From: Strigamia acuminata
Taxonomy: Eukaryota; Arthropoda; Chilopoda; Geophilomorpha; Linotaeniidae
DNA length: 64,000 nt
Reading direction: 5' to 3'
Assembly: GCA_949358305.1 (NCBI GenBank)
Contig: OX442314.1
Coordinates: 29,311,118 to 29,375,117, forward strand
Both the position numbers and the translations under genes were made by a program. Each line of letters begins with the position of its first letter. Within the stretch, counting starts at the first letter, position 1. The notes under the pieces are model-generated. The model was not told where the DNA came from. It did not search any database and saw nothing but the letters and a program-made list of their open reading frames with translations. Of this stretch, positions 53,301 to 63,476 are shown in pieces.

Positions 53301-56300
53301 TTTTTTTTGTCATCTGCAATCCACAAAATGCAACAAAAAACATTTATTCACTGCCTGATGTCCTTACTTGACGGCGGCCATTACGAGTAAATCTACGAAC
53401 TTTGCCCACTGGTTTGCGCTAAATTTCCCTTTGCGCAAACTTAAGACAAATTAATTATTACATCTAGAATTAATTCGTGACAATTTTAATTTCTAAAAAA
53501 AAAATCTAAAAATGAACGTAAACTTTTGATTCAAGTTCATGAACTTGAACTTAGTTCACTTCGAAAAAAGTTTCGGTGAACGCAAACACAAACGCATTCA
53601 CAGGTCATGAACACGAACTTGAACAATTCGGTTTTATCAAATGAACACCCACGTTTACCAATCAGTTCGGATAATCGAGGCTCTACCGTAACTACATATT
53701 ATTTAATTTCACTTTGTAAAGTGCAACAGCTGGCAGAAGTGCAAGACATGCGAACTAACTTACGCGCCGCCGTAAAATCTAAAGTTCATATCTCCGAAAG
53801 TTCATAACTCGAATGTTCATACGTAGGGAACTTGCAGTATACGGGTTTTTCATGGCTGGGGAGAGGAAAAAAGGGGGAAAACCGATGGGGAGGGGCAATG
53901 AGAATGACTTCCCTTCCTTCCGTCGCTGTTGGGGAGATTATGATAGATGGACGAGGGCCAAAAGCCGATAGCTTGTCACTCTAACCCCCCCCCCATCCCC
54001 CCTCTTCCCTCGCGAGTTAGCTTTTTATGATCTGGTACAGAATTGACGCCATGTCTTGCTTAATTGGCGACAGAGACCCTTTGAGAGCATCTTTTGTCGT
54101 CCGTAAATGTGACGTTTGAGTGACGGGTGCAATTTTGCGTTAATTGGCTCTTTTTATTTTTTTTTATTTTAAATTTTTGTTTAAATTTTTGGAAAATTAA
54201 TTGCGGCTTTATTGGTTGTCTCACCTGAGTGACTTTCTTGCAGGGGAAGCGATGCCTTTGACAGAACTGTTGCTTGGCGCATTTGCCGTACTTGCGCATG
54301 CAGGGAAAGTCGTCCGCGGTGCATTTGACACATTCCGGTTCGGGCGTCACGAAACGACACGCATTGCACGACGTGTGCTGGCACGGATTCTGACAATCTC
54401 GTTTCCGTTCGGCGTTGTCCCTAGAGAAATACTAAAAGAGAGTGAGATTGATGTGCTGTTATTCACTATGGATGTGTTAAAAGGAGAAAAAAAGTTTGTT
54501 TTCAGAGGAGTGGACATTTGTGTTATACTGCAAAAAAGAAATCTGGACTTGTTTGGTTTATTCAATTAAAATATTTTGGTGACGAAATCGCCGGATCAAG
54601 ATGATGTTAATATCGGGGTTTTGGAAGTAGAGGTTTAATTTCTCTATTGCGAACACCGTTTTAACGAATTACTCGTTATAACGAGTTTTTTTTTTTTTTG
54701 TTGTCCGCCATATTTCTCGCACGTTGAATAATTTTTAAGAACTTTTGTTATTACGAAATTTTACTATAACGAACCGGAAATGCATTATAAATATGCAAAT
54801 ACCTCATTTCCTGTGGCAAATGGCCTCATTTTCTGATGTTTTGATGTTTTTAAGTGTTTTCTCATGTTTTTGACGTTTTTAAAGTGCTTTCTCATGATTT
54901 GGACGTTTTTAAAGTGTTTTCTTTTGATTTTGACGTTTTTAAAGTGTTTTCTCATTATGATGCATTTTGATGCACATTGGAACTGAGAAAATATACAAAA
55001 AATGCGGGATTCTTAAGAAAATATATTTAAAAACGTCAAAATCATGAGAAAATACAGTTAAAAACGTCAAAATCACGAGGAAATACACTTAAAAACGTCA
55101 AAATCACGAGAAAATACAATTAAAAACGTCAAAATCACGAAAAAATACACATAAAAACCTCAAAATTATGTTCGTAATAGCGAGGTTCGACTCGTAACAA
55201 TATTTTTTGAAATCGATTTCTGTTGGAGGGATTTGCATATCTGGCATCGTTGCAGAGAAACGGGCAAAAAACAGAAAGTGCATTCACATTTTTAGTTTTT
55301 ACAGCTTTTGGTGAATCTAGACTTGTTTAATTAACCCTTTTGCTTTCTACAAAACGAAAACAAAACCTTTAAATTTAAATTTCAAATTAACACCACGTGA
55401 AACCGACATTTGTGTCTTTTCATAACTTCGAGATTTTTGCCGAAAAACTTGAGAAACGTGTTTCAATTCGGAGCAAAATTGTCGCAGCTATTGCGAAATA
55501 AAATTGCAATTCTAGCAATTGAAACATCTGCCGGAGCTCACGTGACGCTCGAAGCTCCCGTTGCTCTCGATTGTCTCTCTCTCTCTCGTATTTACTCGTG
55601 GCAATTCAGTGGCAAAGAATTGATTACGGATGATTAAAATCGCGCCTTGTCAACTCTACGGATCCCAGACTGCTGCGGGTGGCGATAAACTTTGTTTATC
55701 TCATCCGGGTATCGGGCATTATGTCAGGTTCTCAAACCCCTTTAATAAGCCTCGAAATCTGGTCGGGCAAAAAATATTGCATAAAACATCTGGCGTGTTT
55801 TAAATTATTTTTCTGGTTAATTTAATATCCAATTAGGGGATTAAAATTTAATTGGCGCGTGGATATTTTGTGACGGTTTAATCCAAAGAGATAAAAATTA
55901 TTTTTTTGCCAGTTTTGAAGTACTGTAGTGACGTTCAACGCAATAAATATCATCTTGCTTCAGTTTGCTGCGACCGTTTAAATATTAATGATGAAAAAGA
56001 AAGGGGGAGAAAAAAAGTGCACTTTTCATTGAAAATTTATCAAAAGAAACTGAAAAATAGACAACACGCCCAATTGTGTTTTTACACGGTTGAGGAAAGT
56101 AAATTCAGTTTTGTTTTCACTTTTTATACGATTTCTTTTGATTTAACACGTAAACTTTAATTGAAGTAACGGGCGCGATGATAATAAGTAAAGCTGCTAT
56201 TTTTGCGGGTTTAAAACGGCGTAATTGCGGGCGGAAAGCGGATCAAAAAACGGCCCTTTTGCGGACGCATTGCGAGTTATTGCGGGCTCATTTTTGCGGG

Positions 56301-59056
56301 TAAATAACAATTTTTGGTCCAAAAGATGAATTTTTGGTCCAAAAGATGAATTTTTGGTCCAAAAGATGAATTTTTGGTCCAAAAAATGAATTTTTGGTCC
56401 AAAAGATGAATTTTTGGTCTAAAAGATGAATTTTTGGTCCAAAAGATGAAATTTTGGTCCAAAAGATGAATTTTTGGTCCAAAAGATGAATTTTTGGTCT
56501 AAAAGATGAATTTTTGGTCCAAAAGATGAAATTTTGGTCAAAAAAGATGAATTTTTGGTCCAAAAGATGAAATTTTGGTCTAAAAGATGAATTTTTGGTC
56601 AAAAAGATGAATTTTTGGTCAAAAAGATGAATTTTTGGTCAAAAAGATGAATTTTTGGTCAAAAAGATGAATTTTTGGTCAAAAAAGATAATTTTTGTTC
56701 AAAAAAAAGAATATTATTTTTGCGAGTCATCCCTATTATTCGCCAATTGCGGATTTTCCGCAAAATTTCGGTACTACGATCCGATTGCGGAAAATCCTCA
56801 GAATGCAAAAATTTTGGTGTCAAAAGCTCCATTTGCCCTATCCGCAAGTATGGAAACCTTTTAAACAACATTTATTTTCCTAAAAAACAGCAGCTTTAAT
56901 AATAAGGTTGCGCTTTACTAATTTACTGCTAATTAACCTTTAAAAAAATCAACAAATTAATTTTCAATGTAATTAATTGCCGTTTCAAAATCCACTTCAC
57001 AACTCGTAAATCCACATCTAGTTACCCGATTTACACCACTCTGTGGACATTAACTCATCATCTGGTTTAACTTGCACATTTTAATTATATTTTCCTCTTA
57101 TTTGGCGAAATCTCCCTCCGCGGTTTTGTCACTGCACCTGAGGGAAGCGCGGCACGGCTTGAAATTAGATCAGACGTTGTGCGAAGAAGTTCTCTTTAAA
57201 TTTGCTGGACAAAACGCGATTTCTATGGGATTGGGGCGTTGTGTGTACTCGGCCTGATGGAATTTGCTCCACAAAAGAACCCCAGGTTAGCGCGTTGGTC
57301 GTTGAGGTGTCGGTTTCGTCCAACGGATCTCGTCTGTGTGTGAAATCAATCATTTTGCGCACCTGGCTGTTGGTTTTGACTCATCCAAGTCGATATCAAA
57401 TCACCAACTCGTTTCACGCGCATTTGATTTGATCGATGTCATCAAAGCGGTGGAAACGAGATTTGTCGATAATTCGATCCGGGTGTTTGTCGAACGCGAC
57501 GAAAAGAGATTTTGATGTAGAATTAACTTGTTTACTGTCGATTTAACGGAACGAGGTTTTATCGTGAAAAAAAATTGTTTTAGGACAAAAGTGGAGGAAA
57601 TTACAGTCGAGCCTCGTTATAACGAAACGCAAGGGACCCGAAAAATCTGTTCGTTATAACGAAAGTTCGTTATATCAAAATTTTTTAACATTGGCCAAGA
57701 ATTTTTTAAGTATTCGTTATAACGAAAATTTATTATATCCCGGTTCGTTATAATGAGGTTGTGACACACTTTTGAAGTTTAAAATTGATCAATGTCATCC
57801 CGGTTTACGGTATAAAGAAAAAAAATGCTCGTTGTTAAGTGATTCGATCATTTTCTTAAGAAACTCGAGGAATGAAGTGAAGTTGATTGAGTTGTTGATT
57901 CAAGCGAGTGCTTGTCTGTTGGCAGTGATGAAGCAAAACGGAACTAGGAATTGCTCTCCAGCAGGCAAAAATCGCGCAAAGATGCGTTTGACAGGTGTCC
58001 AAACCATTGTCACATGAAAGAACATTTCAGACACCCCAAAAAATTTAAAAAAGATACCCATATGGTTCGCAAACTTATTTTACAAAATACAGTCGAACCT
58101 CGTTATAACGAATAGGTAAAAATGTCCCATTTGGTTGTTTGGCCATAGAACATTGTTACAAAAAATTCGTCATAACGAATTATCGTTGTAACAAACCGAT
58201 TTTATGATTCGTTATAAGGAGTTTCGACTGTATGTTGTCATTCACAGCTCTTTGTTCGTAGATGGGTCGCCGTTACAAATAAATACATACATGTATGTTG
58301 TCATTTGCAAACCAATACAGTCGAAACTCTTTATAACGAATCGCGATATAAAAAATTTCGATATAACGAATTCTCATTATAACGAATCGATTTTTCGGGT
58401 CCCTTCCAATTCGTTATAAAGAGTTTCGACTGTAGCACACAAAAATGCATTTTCGTAAAAATACATTGAGAAAGAAGCTTAAAGAAAATAAAATGTCTTA
58501 CAGGCTTGCGCAAATTGCTTTTGGATGTTTTAGGCAAAATTCGGGCGTGCACTTGGGTTGGCAGAAAGCTGCGTGACCCTGGTCCGAATTGAACACCTCG
58601 GGAGTCACTAAAAATAAGAAAATGGGAATTAAAAATTAAAAAAAATTTTTTTTTGAAATAAATGCGAATTTTCTTACGTTTTTTGCACTTTCCTTTCTCG
58701 TTGTGATAGAGGAGCATTTTGCCGTCGTTGGTTTGGTGATGCCAAACTTGATTCTCGTGGATCTGGCAATAGTGGCCTCGATCACAGCGACCCAGGTAAT
58801 TCCAGTGACCTCCGCACGTCTCGCCGTCGACGCGGGCGCACACGGGGCAGCAGCGGCACACACCCAACGTGACTCCGCCGCGACATTTGAGGCGTTCGGC
58901 GCGACGCGGCACGCAGTGGATCTGGTCGCACGAAGGGCACTGAAGACCGTCGACTTCGCCGCTCAAAGTGCAGTCACAAGTGCTTGCAAGTACGAGGACG
59001 AGGAGAGCGGCAAGGAACGCCATCCGTGGCCCGTCTCCTCCCATTTCTCGTGCCAC
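50374..59056 (-). CDS. Secreted IGFBP N-terminal-domain, cysteine-rich protein
   Basis: Four exons on the minus strand, all in phase with GT/AG borders: 59056-58678, 58607-58502, 54420-54225 and 50502-50374, giving 269 codons. Residues about 12-30 are a signal peptide (MAFLAALLVLVLAST). About 35-110 is an IGFBP N-terminal domain: CPSCDQIHC, then GVCRCCPVCARVDGETCGG, the hallmark CxCCxxC...GxxCGG, then RCDRGHYC. Exons 2-3 add more cysteine pairs (CQPKCTPEFC, CQNPCQHTSCNACRF, CVKCTADDFPC, FCQRHRFPC). The last exon (KFMCLVPECLESS) ends in a serine/alanine-rich tail. Such proteins bind insulin-like peptides or act in related extracellular signalling; the ligand here is unknown. Introns are 70, 4,081 and 3,722 bp. 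The two large ones carry MITEs, minisatellites and GC-rich islands. The first ATG is used; MAFLAA 11 codons later is an alternative start. Confidence 0.9.
50619..50686. repeat. Perfect 68-bp palindrome
   Basis: Two 32-nt arms (50619-50650 and 50655-50686) with a TCCC spacer and no mismatch. Each arm holds ACGTGACGTCAT, a CRE/E-box-like core. It lies about 120 bp upstream (in minus-strand sense) of the last IGFBP exon, in its intron. Confidence 0.95.
50727..50976. mobile_element. MITE with TTAAGAG ends, copy 1
   Basis: ATTGATTAAGAGTCGC at the left mirrors GCGGCTCTTAATCGATAA at the right. About 250 bp is nearly the same as 62028-62273 (shared AGTACGGTATTGTTT, GTTTGTTACATTAAACAAATG, GACAAAAATGGCAG). 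A TTTGTTACATTAAACAAATGTAA hairpin is inside. Confidence 0.85.
51209..51768. mobile_element. Foldback-type element with ~105-bp inverted ends
   Basis: GAGTTTTTGACGATCCGAGC...TTGATTGCACTAGTCATTCC on the left is mirrored by the right end (GGAATGACTAGTGCAATCAA...GATCGTCAAAAACT). The middle contains a 20-bp tandem array (51410-51515, ACATTTTGAGAGATTTTGCC). No transposase. It lies in the last intron of the IGFBP-domain gene. Confidence 0.85.
51960..52800. promoter_or_regulatory. GC-rich intronic island
   Basis: Inside a long AT-rich intron, this stretch is clearly richer in G+C, with CpG, a GGGGGGCGAGGGGGGAGGG run near 52434 and several AATTAG/CTAATC sites. Frames overlap on both strands but lack splice-bounded or family-like coding. 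A regulatory island (enhancer or alternative promoter) is inferred from composition only. Confidence 0.4.
53098..53640. mobile_element. Possible MITE with GTTCA-rich ends
   Basis: The left zone (TTCGAAGTTTGTTCACTT ... GAACGAAGTTCGCGTTCACC) and the right zone (GTTCATGAACTTGAACTTAG ... GAACACGAACTTGAAC) are made of short inverted GTTCA/TGAAC words, a style seen in hAT-type elements. Ends and TSD are not fixed. Confidence 0.4.
54835..55170. repeat. Inverted pair of ~29-bp minisatellites
   Basis: 54835-54960 repeats TGACGTTTTTAAAGTGTTTT-CTCATGATT. 55025-55170 repeats its reverse complement (AAAAACGTCAAAATCACGAG-AAAATACAC). About 65 bp separate them. Transcription across the intron would make a hairpin of roughly 130 bp. 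Confidence 0.85.
55510..55900. promoter_or_regulatory. Mixed-composition intronic block
   Basis: A non-repetitive block containing a CTCTCTCTCTCT tract, a GATAAAC/TTTATC pair and several AATTA/TAATT homeodomain-type sites (TTAATTTAATATCCAATTAG). Coding is not supported. It may be an enhancer of the IGFBP-domain gene; composition alone suggests it. Confidence 0.3.
56308..56715 (+). repeat. 20-bp minisatellite (GAATTTTTGGTCCAAAAGAT)
   Basis: About 20 units with very little change, 20 bp each (21 in some). The core TTTTTGGTCCAAAA is shared with the array in the first EndoG-like gene's intron. It lies in intron 2 of the IGFBP-domain gene. Confidence 0.95.
57604..57763. mobile_element. Pogo/Tigger-like MITE, copy 2
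   Basis: Starts CAGTCGAGCCTCGTTATAACG and runs to a decayed end near 57763 (CGTTATAATGAGGTTGTGAC). Internal TCGTTATAACGAAAGTTCG repeats. Confidence 0.75.
58090..58230. mobile_element. Pogo/Tigger-like MITE, copy 3, TA flanks
   Basis: CAGTCGAACCTCGTTATAAC at the left and GTTATAAGGAGTTTCGACTG at the right, each flanked by TA. Confidence 0.88.
58318..58432. mobile_element. Pogo/Tigger-like MITE, copy 4, TA flanks
   Basis: CAGTCGAAACTCTTTATAAC is matched by GTTATAAAGAGTTTCGACTG, a perfect inverted end pair. 115 bp, with ta on both outer sides. The best-preserved copy; it lies about 70 bp past exon 2 of the IGFBP-domain gene. Confidence 0.92.
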
Positions 59057-60110
59057 GTGCTGTGGTGTGCGGCTGGGGGTCGACTGGTTCGATGGCGCAT
59101 GCGCGTTAGTTTACTCCAGGAGCGTCCTCCTATCAGCTCAAAGGAATATTTCACTTTTAAAAATTTTTATGAAAGTTTTGGACTGGTTTTATCAAGCATT
59201 ACAAAAATTGGTTTCTGAGGTTTTCATAAATTTATTTAATTTCTTATAAAAATATTTAGGTTACTAACTCGTATTATAAGCGCATACACCATTTATTACA
59301 AAAATGACGCCTTAAAATGGGGGGGTCGTATTATACACAGGGTCCACCACGCCCCCCATCCCTGTAACACCCATGTTCTTCCGAAAATTTAGGAACAACA
59401 AGGGCGGAGTGGCACGTCGACCTCCCCTAGAGTTTCCTGCCGAGATCATTCTCAGATGACGGATGGTCCAGGTAGCGACTACGGGATCCGAGGGTCGTGT
59501 ACAGTCGTGGACAAAAAAAAAACTTCCCTTCAGTTTAGCTGTTTTAATTTCATCTACCAGGTGGCATGAAAATCCATCGAGATCCAATGACATCAATCCA
59601 GACCCGGTCTCTCGTCTTGACCTGGCAACAGTATTAAAAGATAGACCGGGCAAATAATGATGGATAAACTTAAAACAGCTAAACTGAAGGGAAGTTTTTT
59701 TTTGTCAAACATTTTTCTTACGTCTTTCCCTTCACTCGCATTAACTGCAACCTCGCTACCACGAATGCTGCAGGAAAGCGCGCAATTGCCAACTTGGCTC
59801 TACCGGGGGTTTATGTCGTTTTCCTAAGTAATTGTGGCGAGGTGCTCAGACAAATTGCGATGTCTCAATTTGCCGGAACGACAATGAAGAGCGACTTCTT
59901 CGTGGGTGGCTAAGCTGAGGATTTAAATCAGGTTTTAAATCAGATTTAACGGATCAATTTTTACCTCTCTTTATTCACTTGATTTTTTGCGACGAGTAAA
60001 ATCAAACAAAACACTTTAAAAGGAAATAATCAGTAAGTTTTATACACGAGAGGTCCGGGGACTATCACCCTTGTGACTGCAGTGCCATCTAACGGTACGG
60101 ATATGAAACA
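59057..60110. other. Intergenic region between IGFBP-domain gene and GPCR
   Basis: The likely promoter of the IGFBP-domain gene lies in 59057-59200. 59330-59500 is less AT-rich. A mariner-type MITE is at 59502-59706. No gene is supported in the rest. Confidence 0.4.
59502..59706. mobile_element. Tc1/mariner-like MITE
   Basis: CAGTCGTGGACAAAAA...CTTCCCTTCAGTTTAGCTG on the left pairs with CAGCTAAACTGAAGGGAAG...TTTTTGTC on the right. ACAGTCGTGGACAAA is typical of Tc1/mariner ends. About 205 bp, non-coding. Confidence 0.8.
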
Positions 60111-60157
60111 CTAATATACATTTTTGCCGACAGATGGCGCGGCGCTCGTTATAAGTG

Positions 60158-60612
60158 TCAAGTGGTTTTTGTATTTTGTGGATGTTTTTCGTCGTGGTGA
60201 TTCAAAACAGTTTCCTCCTCCAAAACCGAGACACCCCACGTGGTTTCCGGTGCATTGTTTTTCCTTTTTTTCAAATTGATTGTCGATTGCGATTGGAATC
60301 GGCTCGAGCGGTATCTGCGTTTGCCGCTGCGTTTGCGCAGATGGAAAGCGCCGTATATTACCGGATTGACCATGGAGTTGGACATTCCGAAGAAGAAGAT
60401 GCCCGATTGCACTTCTTGGCTCAGCTGCGCTTCGGGGTCGAGGAAGATGTAAGTGAGCATCATCATGTAGTAGGGCGTCCAACAGACGACGAATGCTAAT
60501 ACTATGACCACGGTGATTTGCAGCGATTTTATTTTCGCTTTTCGGAAGAGTTTTTGGCGTAAGACGTGCATCTGTTTGTCGGAATCGCATTCCCGGAACA
60601 CTTGCTCATTGC
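60158..60612 (-). CDS. Neuropeptide GPCR, last exon (AKH/ACP/corazonin-type)
   Basis: An acceptor (TTCTTTTATTTAAAG) precedes 60612, and the exon runs to a stop at 60158. It encodes the end of intracellular loop 3 (a basic KLFRKAKIKS), TM6 (VVIVLAFVVCWTPYYMMML), extracellular loop 3, TM7 (FFFGMSNSMVNPVIYGAF) and a cytoplasmic tail of about 70 residues. CWTPYY together with NSMVNP-x-IYGAF is the signature of the GnRH-receptor superfamily of arthropods; ACP or AKH receptors fit best, with a corazonin receptor as an alternative. These couple to G proteins at the cell surface. TM1-TM5 would lie at higher coordinates on this strand; none was recognised up to 64000, so a long intron is implied. The tail has RSGKRRYRSSRFQSQS, a possible phosphorylation-rich region. 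Confidence 0.87.
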
Positions 60613-62027
60613 CTTTAAATAAAAGAATTTTGAATTTTGAAATTACATCAATTATTTTGCTAAATCAACATTTAAAACGGTTTGGGAATTATTTACTGTG
60701 AACCATTCTTTCTGAACCACCCTGTCTATTCGCAAATTCAATATGTGCATTCAAAGTTTGTGTGTTGATGAGTTGAAACAGTTGAAAGGCTGACGGGATT
60801 TAAAAACAAAAAGCTTACTCTTTTTAACACCTCGCATACATGTGTAGGCGTTGATGGTGTTATTAATATTTGAGTTATTGTGTTTATGCCATTAATACTT
60901 AAGTTTTAGTACTTAATTTTGCCACTAGAGTGTATCACTGTGAGTTATTTTTAGAACCTTAACAGGATGTGTGATTTCCTGTTTGGTTAATATTATTGAA
61001 GTGGAAGCATCATTATTTTTGTGCTGTCATTAAGCTGAGGATAATGAAGAAATCATACAATGGAAGGGTAGTTGCAAAAAGGTTACAGTAGAATGCTGAT
61101 TATCTCAACATTGGTCAAGCAAACGATCAGTTATCTAAATAGTTGTGATCGAAAATTATTTTTAATGATTTTTTTTTATCGATTTTTTTTATTTTTGTAT
61201 ACAGTAGAGTAAGTATAGCCTTGGACATGAAAATCGTCCCAGTCCAGCTTGAAGCTCACCTGCAGAATGAGAGTTTTCGGCTGTATCCACCAGGTAGTGC
61301 AAAAATTCACTGACAAGTTGTGACAAATTGACATTTAAATGATGTCATTCAATCATCTAAAGGCGATTGAGTGATTAGGCATATATTTTACATCTGTTTT
61401 TGCTGTTTACAGAAACATATAAAACAATTGAAAAAACTTTGAGTGCACCTATTGATTTTCTTTTCCATCATTGGATTTAGATAATGTTACTGAATCATCG
61501 ACAGTAATCCCAATGATGCTTAGATGATTCTGTGATATCGTGTAATACTAAACCTCTAGTGACTAAACAAAAAATCAATCAGGATTTGCATCCTTTGCAG
61601 CTGAGCCTGAGACCGAGAAAGATTTTTATGACCAGAGTTTAGGGAGCTTGCTGTAGTCCAAAGTTTACTTGGGGCTTTATTTAAAACAGTTTTTTTTTTC
61701 AACCTAAATTCTGATTTATTACATTCAAGATTTACAGGATTTGTGATAAAAGGTTGGAAAAATGTTTGAAAAATTTATGGGGCTTGTTGTATTTGCATTT
61801 TAAGATTTTCAGAAATTTATATGAAATTTACACGAAATTTTAAAGAGTACCGTATTTTACCGATTAATGCTGGGCGCACACATACTGTGATTTCGCATCT
61901 CGGCACAATCGCGTTTCCATTGCGCATGCGCAGATAATGTCATTTCCTTCGCGCCGGTTGGAAATGTACATTTGAAAATAGTACTTGGGGCAAGTACTAT
62001 TTCGCCCGCGATTCATGTCGCAGCCAA
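60613..62027. other. GPCR intron or intergenic, no exon seen
   Basis: AT-rich. I searched for GPCR-like TM exons on the minus strand and saw none. A pogo-like scrap lies near 61086 (CAGTAGAATGCTGATTATCTC). Confidence 0.35.
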
Positions 62028-62273
62028 TCCTAAGAGTTGCCCTCGAATAGTAGCTGAGACACCAAGCATACTGTATTTTTGCAAAAGTACGGTATTGTTT
62101 CTGTATTTAACCTCATGAACGATGAACGTGTGCTTCGTTCGTGACGTTCAGACTTCGTTTGTTACATTAAACAAATGTAAGAAACGAAAAACCGAAGTTG
62201 TAATTGCTGACAAAAATGGCAGTTTTGAATAAGAGCCGTGGCTCTTAATTGACAAAATACGGTATTTAAAATT
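62028..62273. mobile_element. MITE with TTAAGAG-like ends, copy 2
   Basis: Near-identical in order to 50727-50976 and in the same orientation. It ends CCGTGGCTCTTAATTGACAA. Confidence 0.85.
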
Positions 62274-63099
62274 CGCTAGTAATAAACTTTCTCCATTGTT
62301 CGATGAAAACTCTGGAGAATTTTGTGTATTTATGAGATTGGTTTATCTTCATCATCATCAGCTGTAATTTCTACTAACTGGCCTCAAATTTCTGGAATTA
62401 AATTTCTCAATTGAACGATAACCTTTGCCATCAACCTGTTAAACAATCCATAAATCTCAAGCCCCATATAGGATGAGCAACGCCTCTCAGCATTCGTCTA
62501 GTCAAATTAAATTGCGACAACATAAATTTACACAACTACACATTAAACCATTAAAATAGGCAATAAAGAGTTCATGGAGTCAGCATGCCTTTCTGTTGTA
62601 AATGTTTTTCGCTTTCTTGGTTATTTGGAAACTTTAAACTTTTTGCAGAATTATGTCTAGAAATTTTATGAATACTTTGTTTAGACAAGTTTCCAGGAAA
62701 AGAAATATTAAAAAGTTACCAAACAAAAATCAAAATTTGATGTTTTGTCAGTGTACGGCTAAGGATGCACAACACATGTATGGAAAATGACAGAACTGTT
62801 TTGGGCTTATGGTTAAAAAATATATTGAAATTATATTGCAATGTATTTTGTATGCTATTGGCTTGCAAATGATAATACATTTTGTAAAATGTATTATGAA
62901 ATCAGTTCTTGGTACTATTATTTGTCAAATATGAATGTGTGCAATTGAATTATGAAATGAATTATTTAATGGACAATTATTAAATTTAATTTTGTGAAAT
63001 GCTATACATTTGGGAGTGCATTTAGTAAAAAGCGATAAATTGTATAATATATTTTTGAACCATATTTCATGGTTGGATAACAGCACAGATAGCATAGTG

Positions 63100-63245
63100 T
63101 TTGTGTGGATCAAAGACACAACCCATGTGTTGCTCACGGTACCCAGCCCATTCCCTAAGGGTTACCACAGTGAACAAGAGCGAAGGAGGGCCAAGATGCT
63201 TGTCTTGTGGTGGTTCTATCTAGCCCCCTTTTGAATAAAAAAAAA
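63100..63245 (+). mobile_element. Possible non-LTR retrotransposon 3' tail
   Basis: GGTTACCACAGTGAACAAGA...CTATCTAGCCCCCTTTTGAATAAAAAAAAA ends in an A-run, as non-LTR elements or SINEs do. Only the tail is visible. 62274-63099 is AT-rich and gene-free. Confidence 0.4.
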
Positions 63246-63476
63246 GCACGTGCATAAGAATGCTGACAGCTAACAATGAAATTAAAAAATTGAATTAATG
63301 GGCCATATGGTGGCAATCAAAAGTAGTATAACTGGTCGTTAATGTTCTGTTTTCCACTTCTGTTTTCGTTTACCCCCAAAACCGTCAACACCATTCGATT
63401 TCCCACCCTTGTCTACCCCTAAATCCAAATCTTGGAGATGATCTGAGTTGTGACCGGTAAAGTTATCTTACTAAAT

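Noticed and set aside
54060-54224. Extension of the cysteine-rich frame past 54225 as coding
   Set aside because: A clear GTGAGA donor ends the exon at 54225 and the joined frame continues correctly at 50502; the extension is lysine-rich intron.
56197-56602. Repetitive frame of HLLDQKFIFWTKN type
   Set aside because: 20-bp minisatellite in an intron of the IGFBP-domain gene; not coding.
61250-61300. A further GPCR exon on the minus strand
   Set aside because: An AG...GTGAGC pair frames only about 21 nt with no receptor-like residues; too weak.
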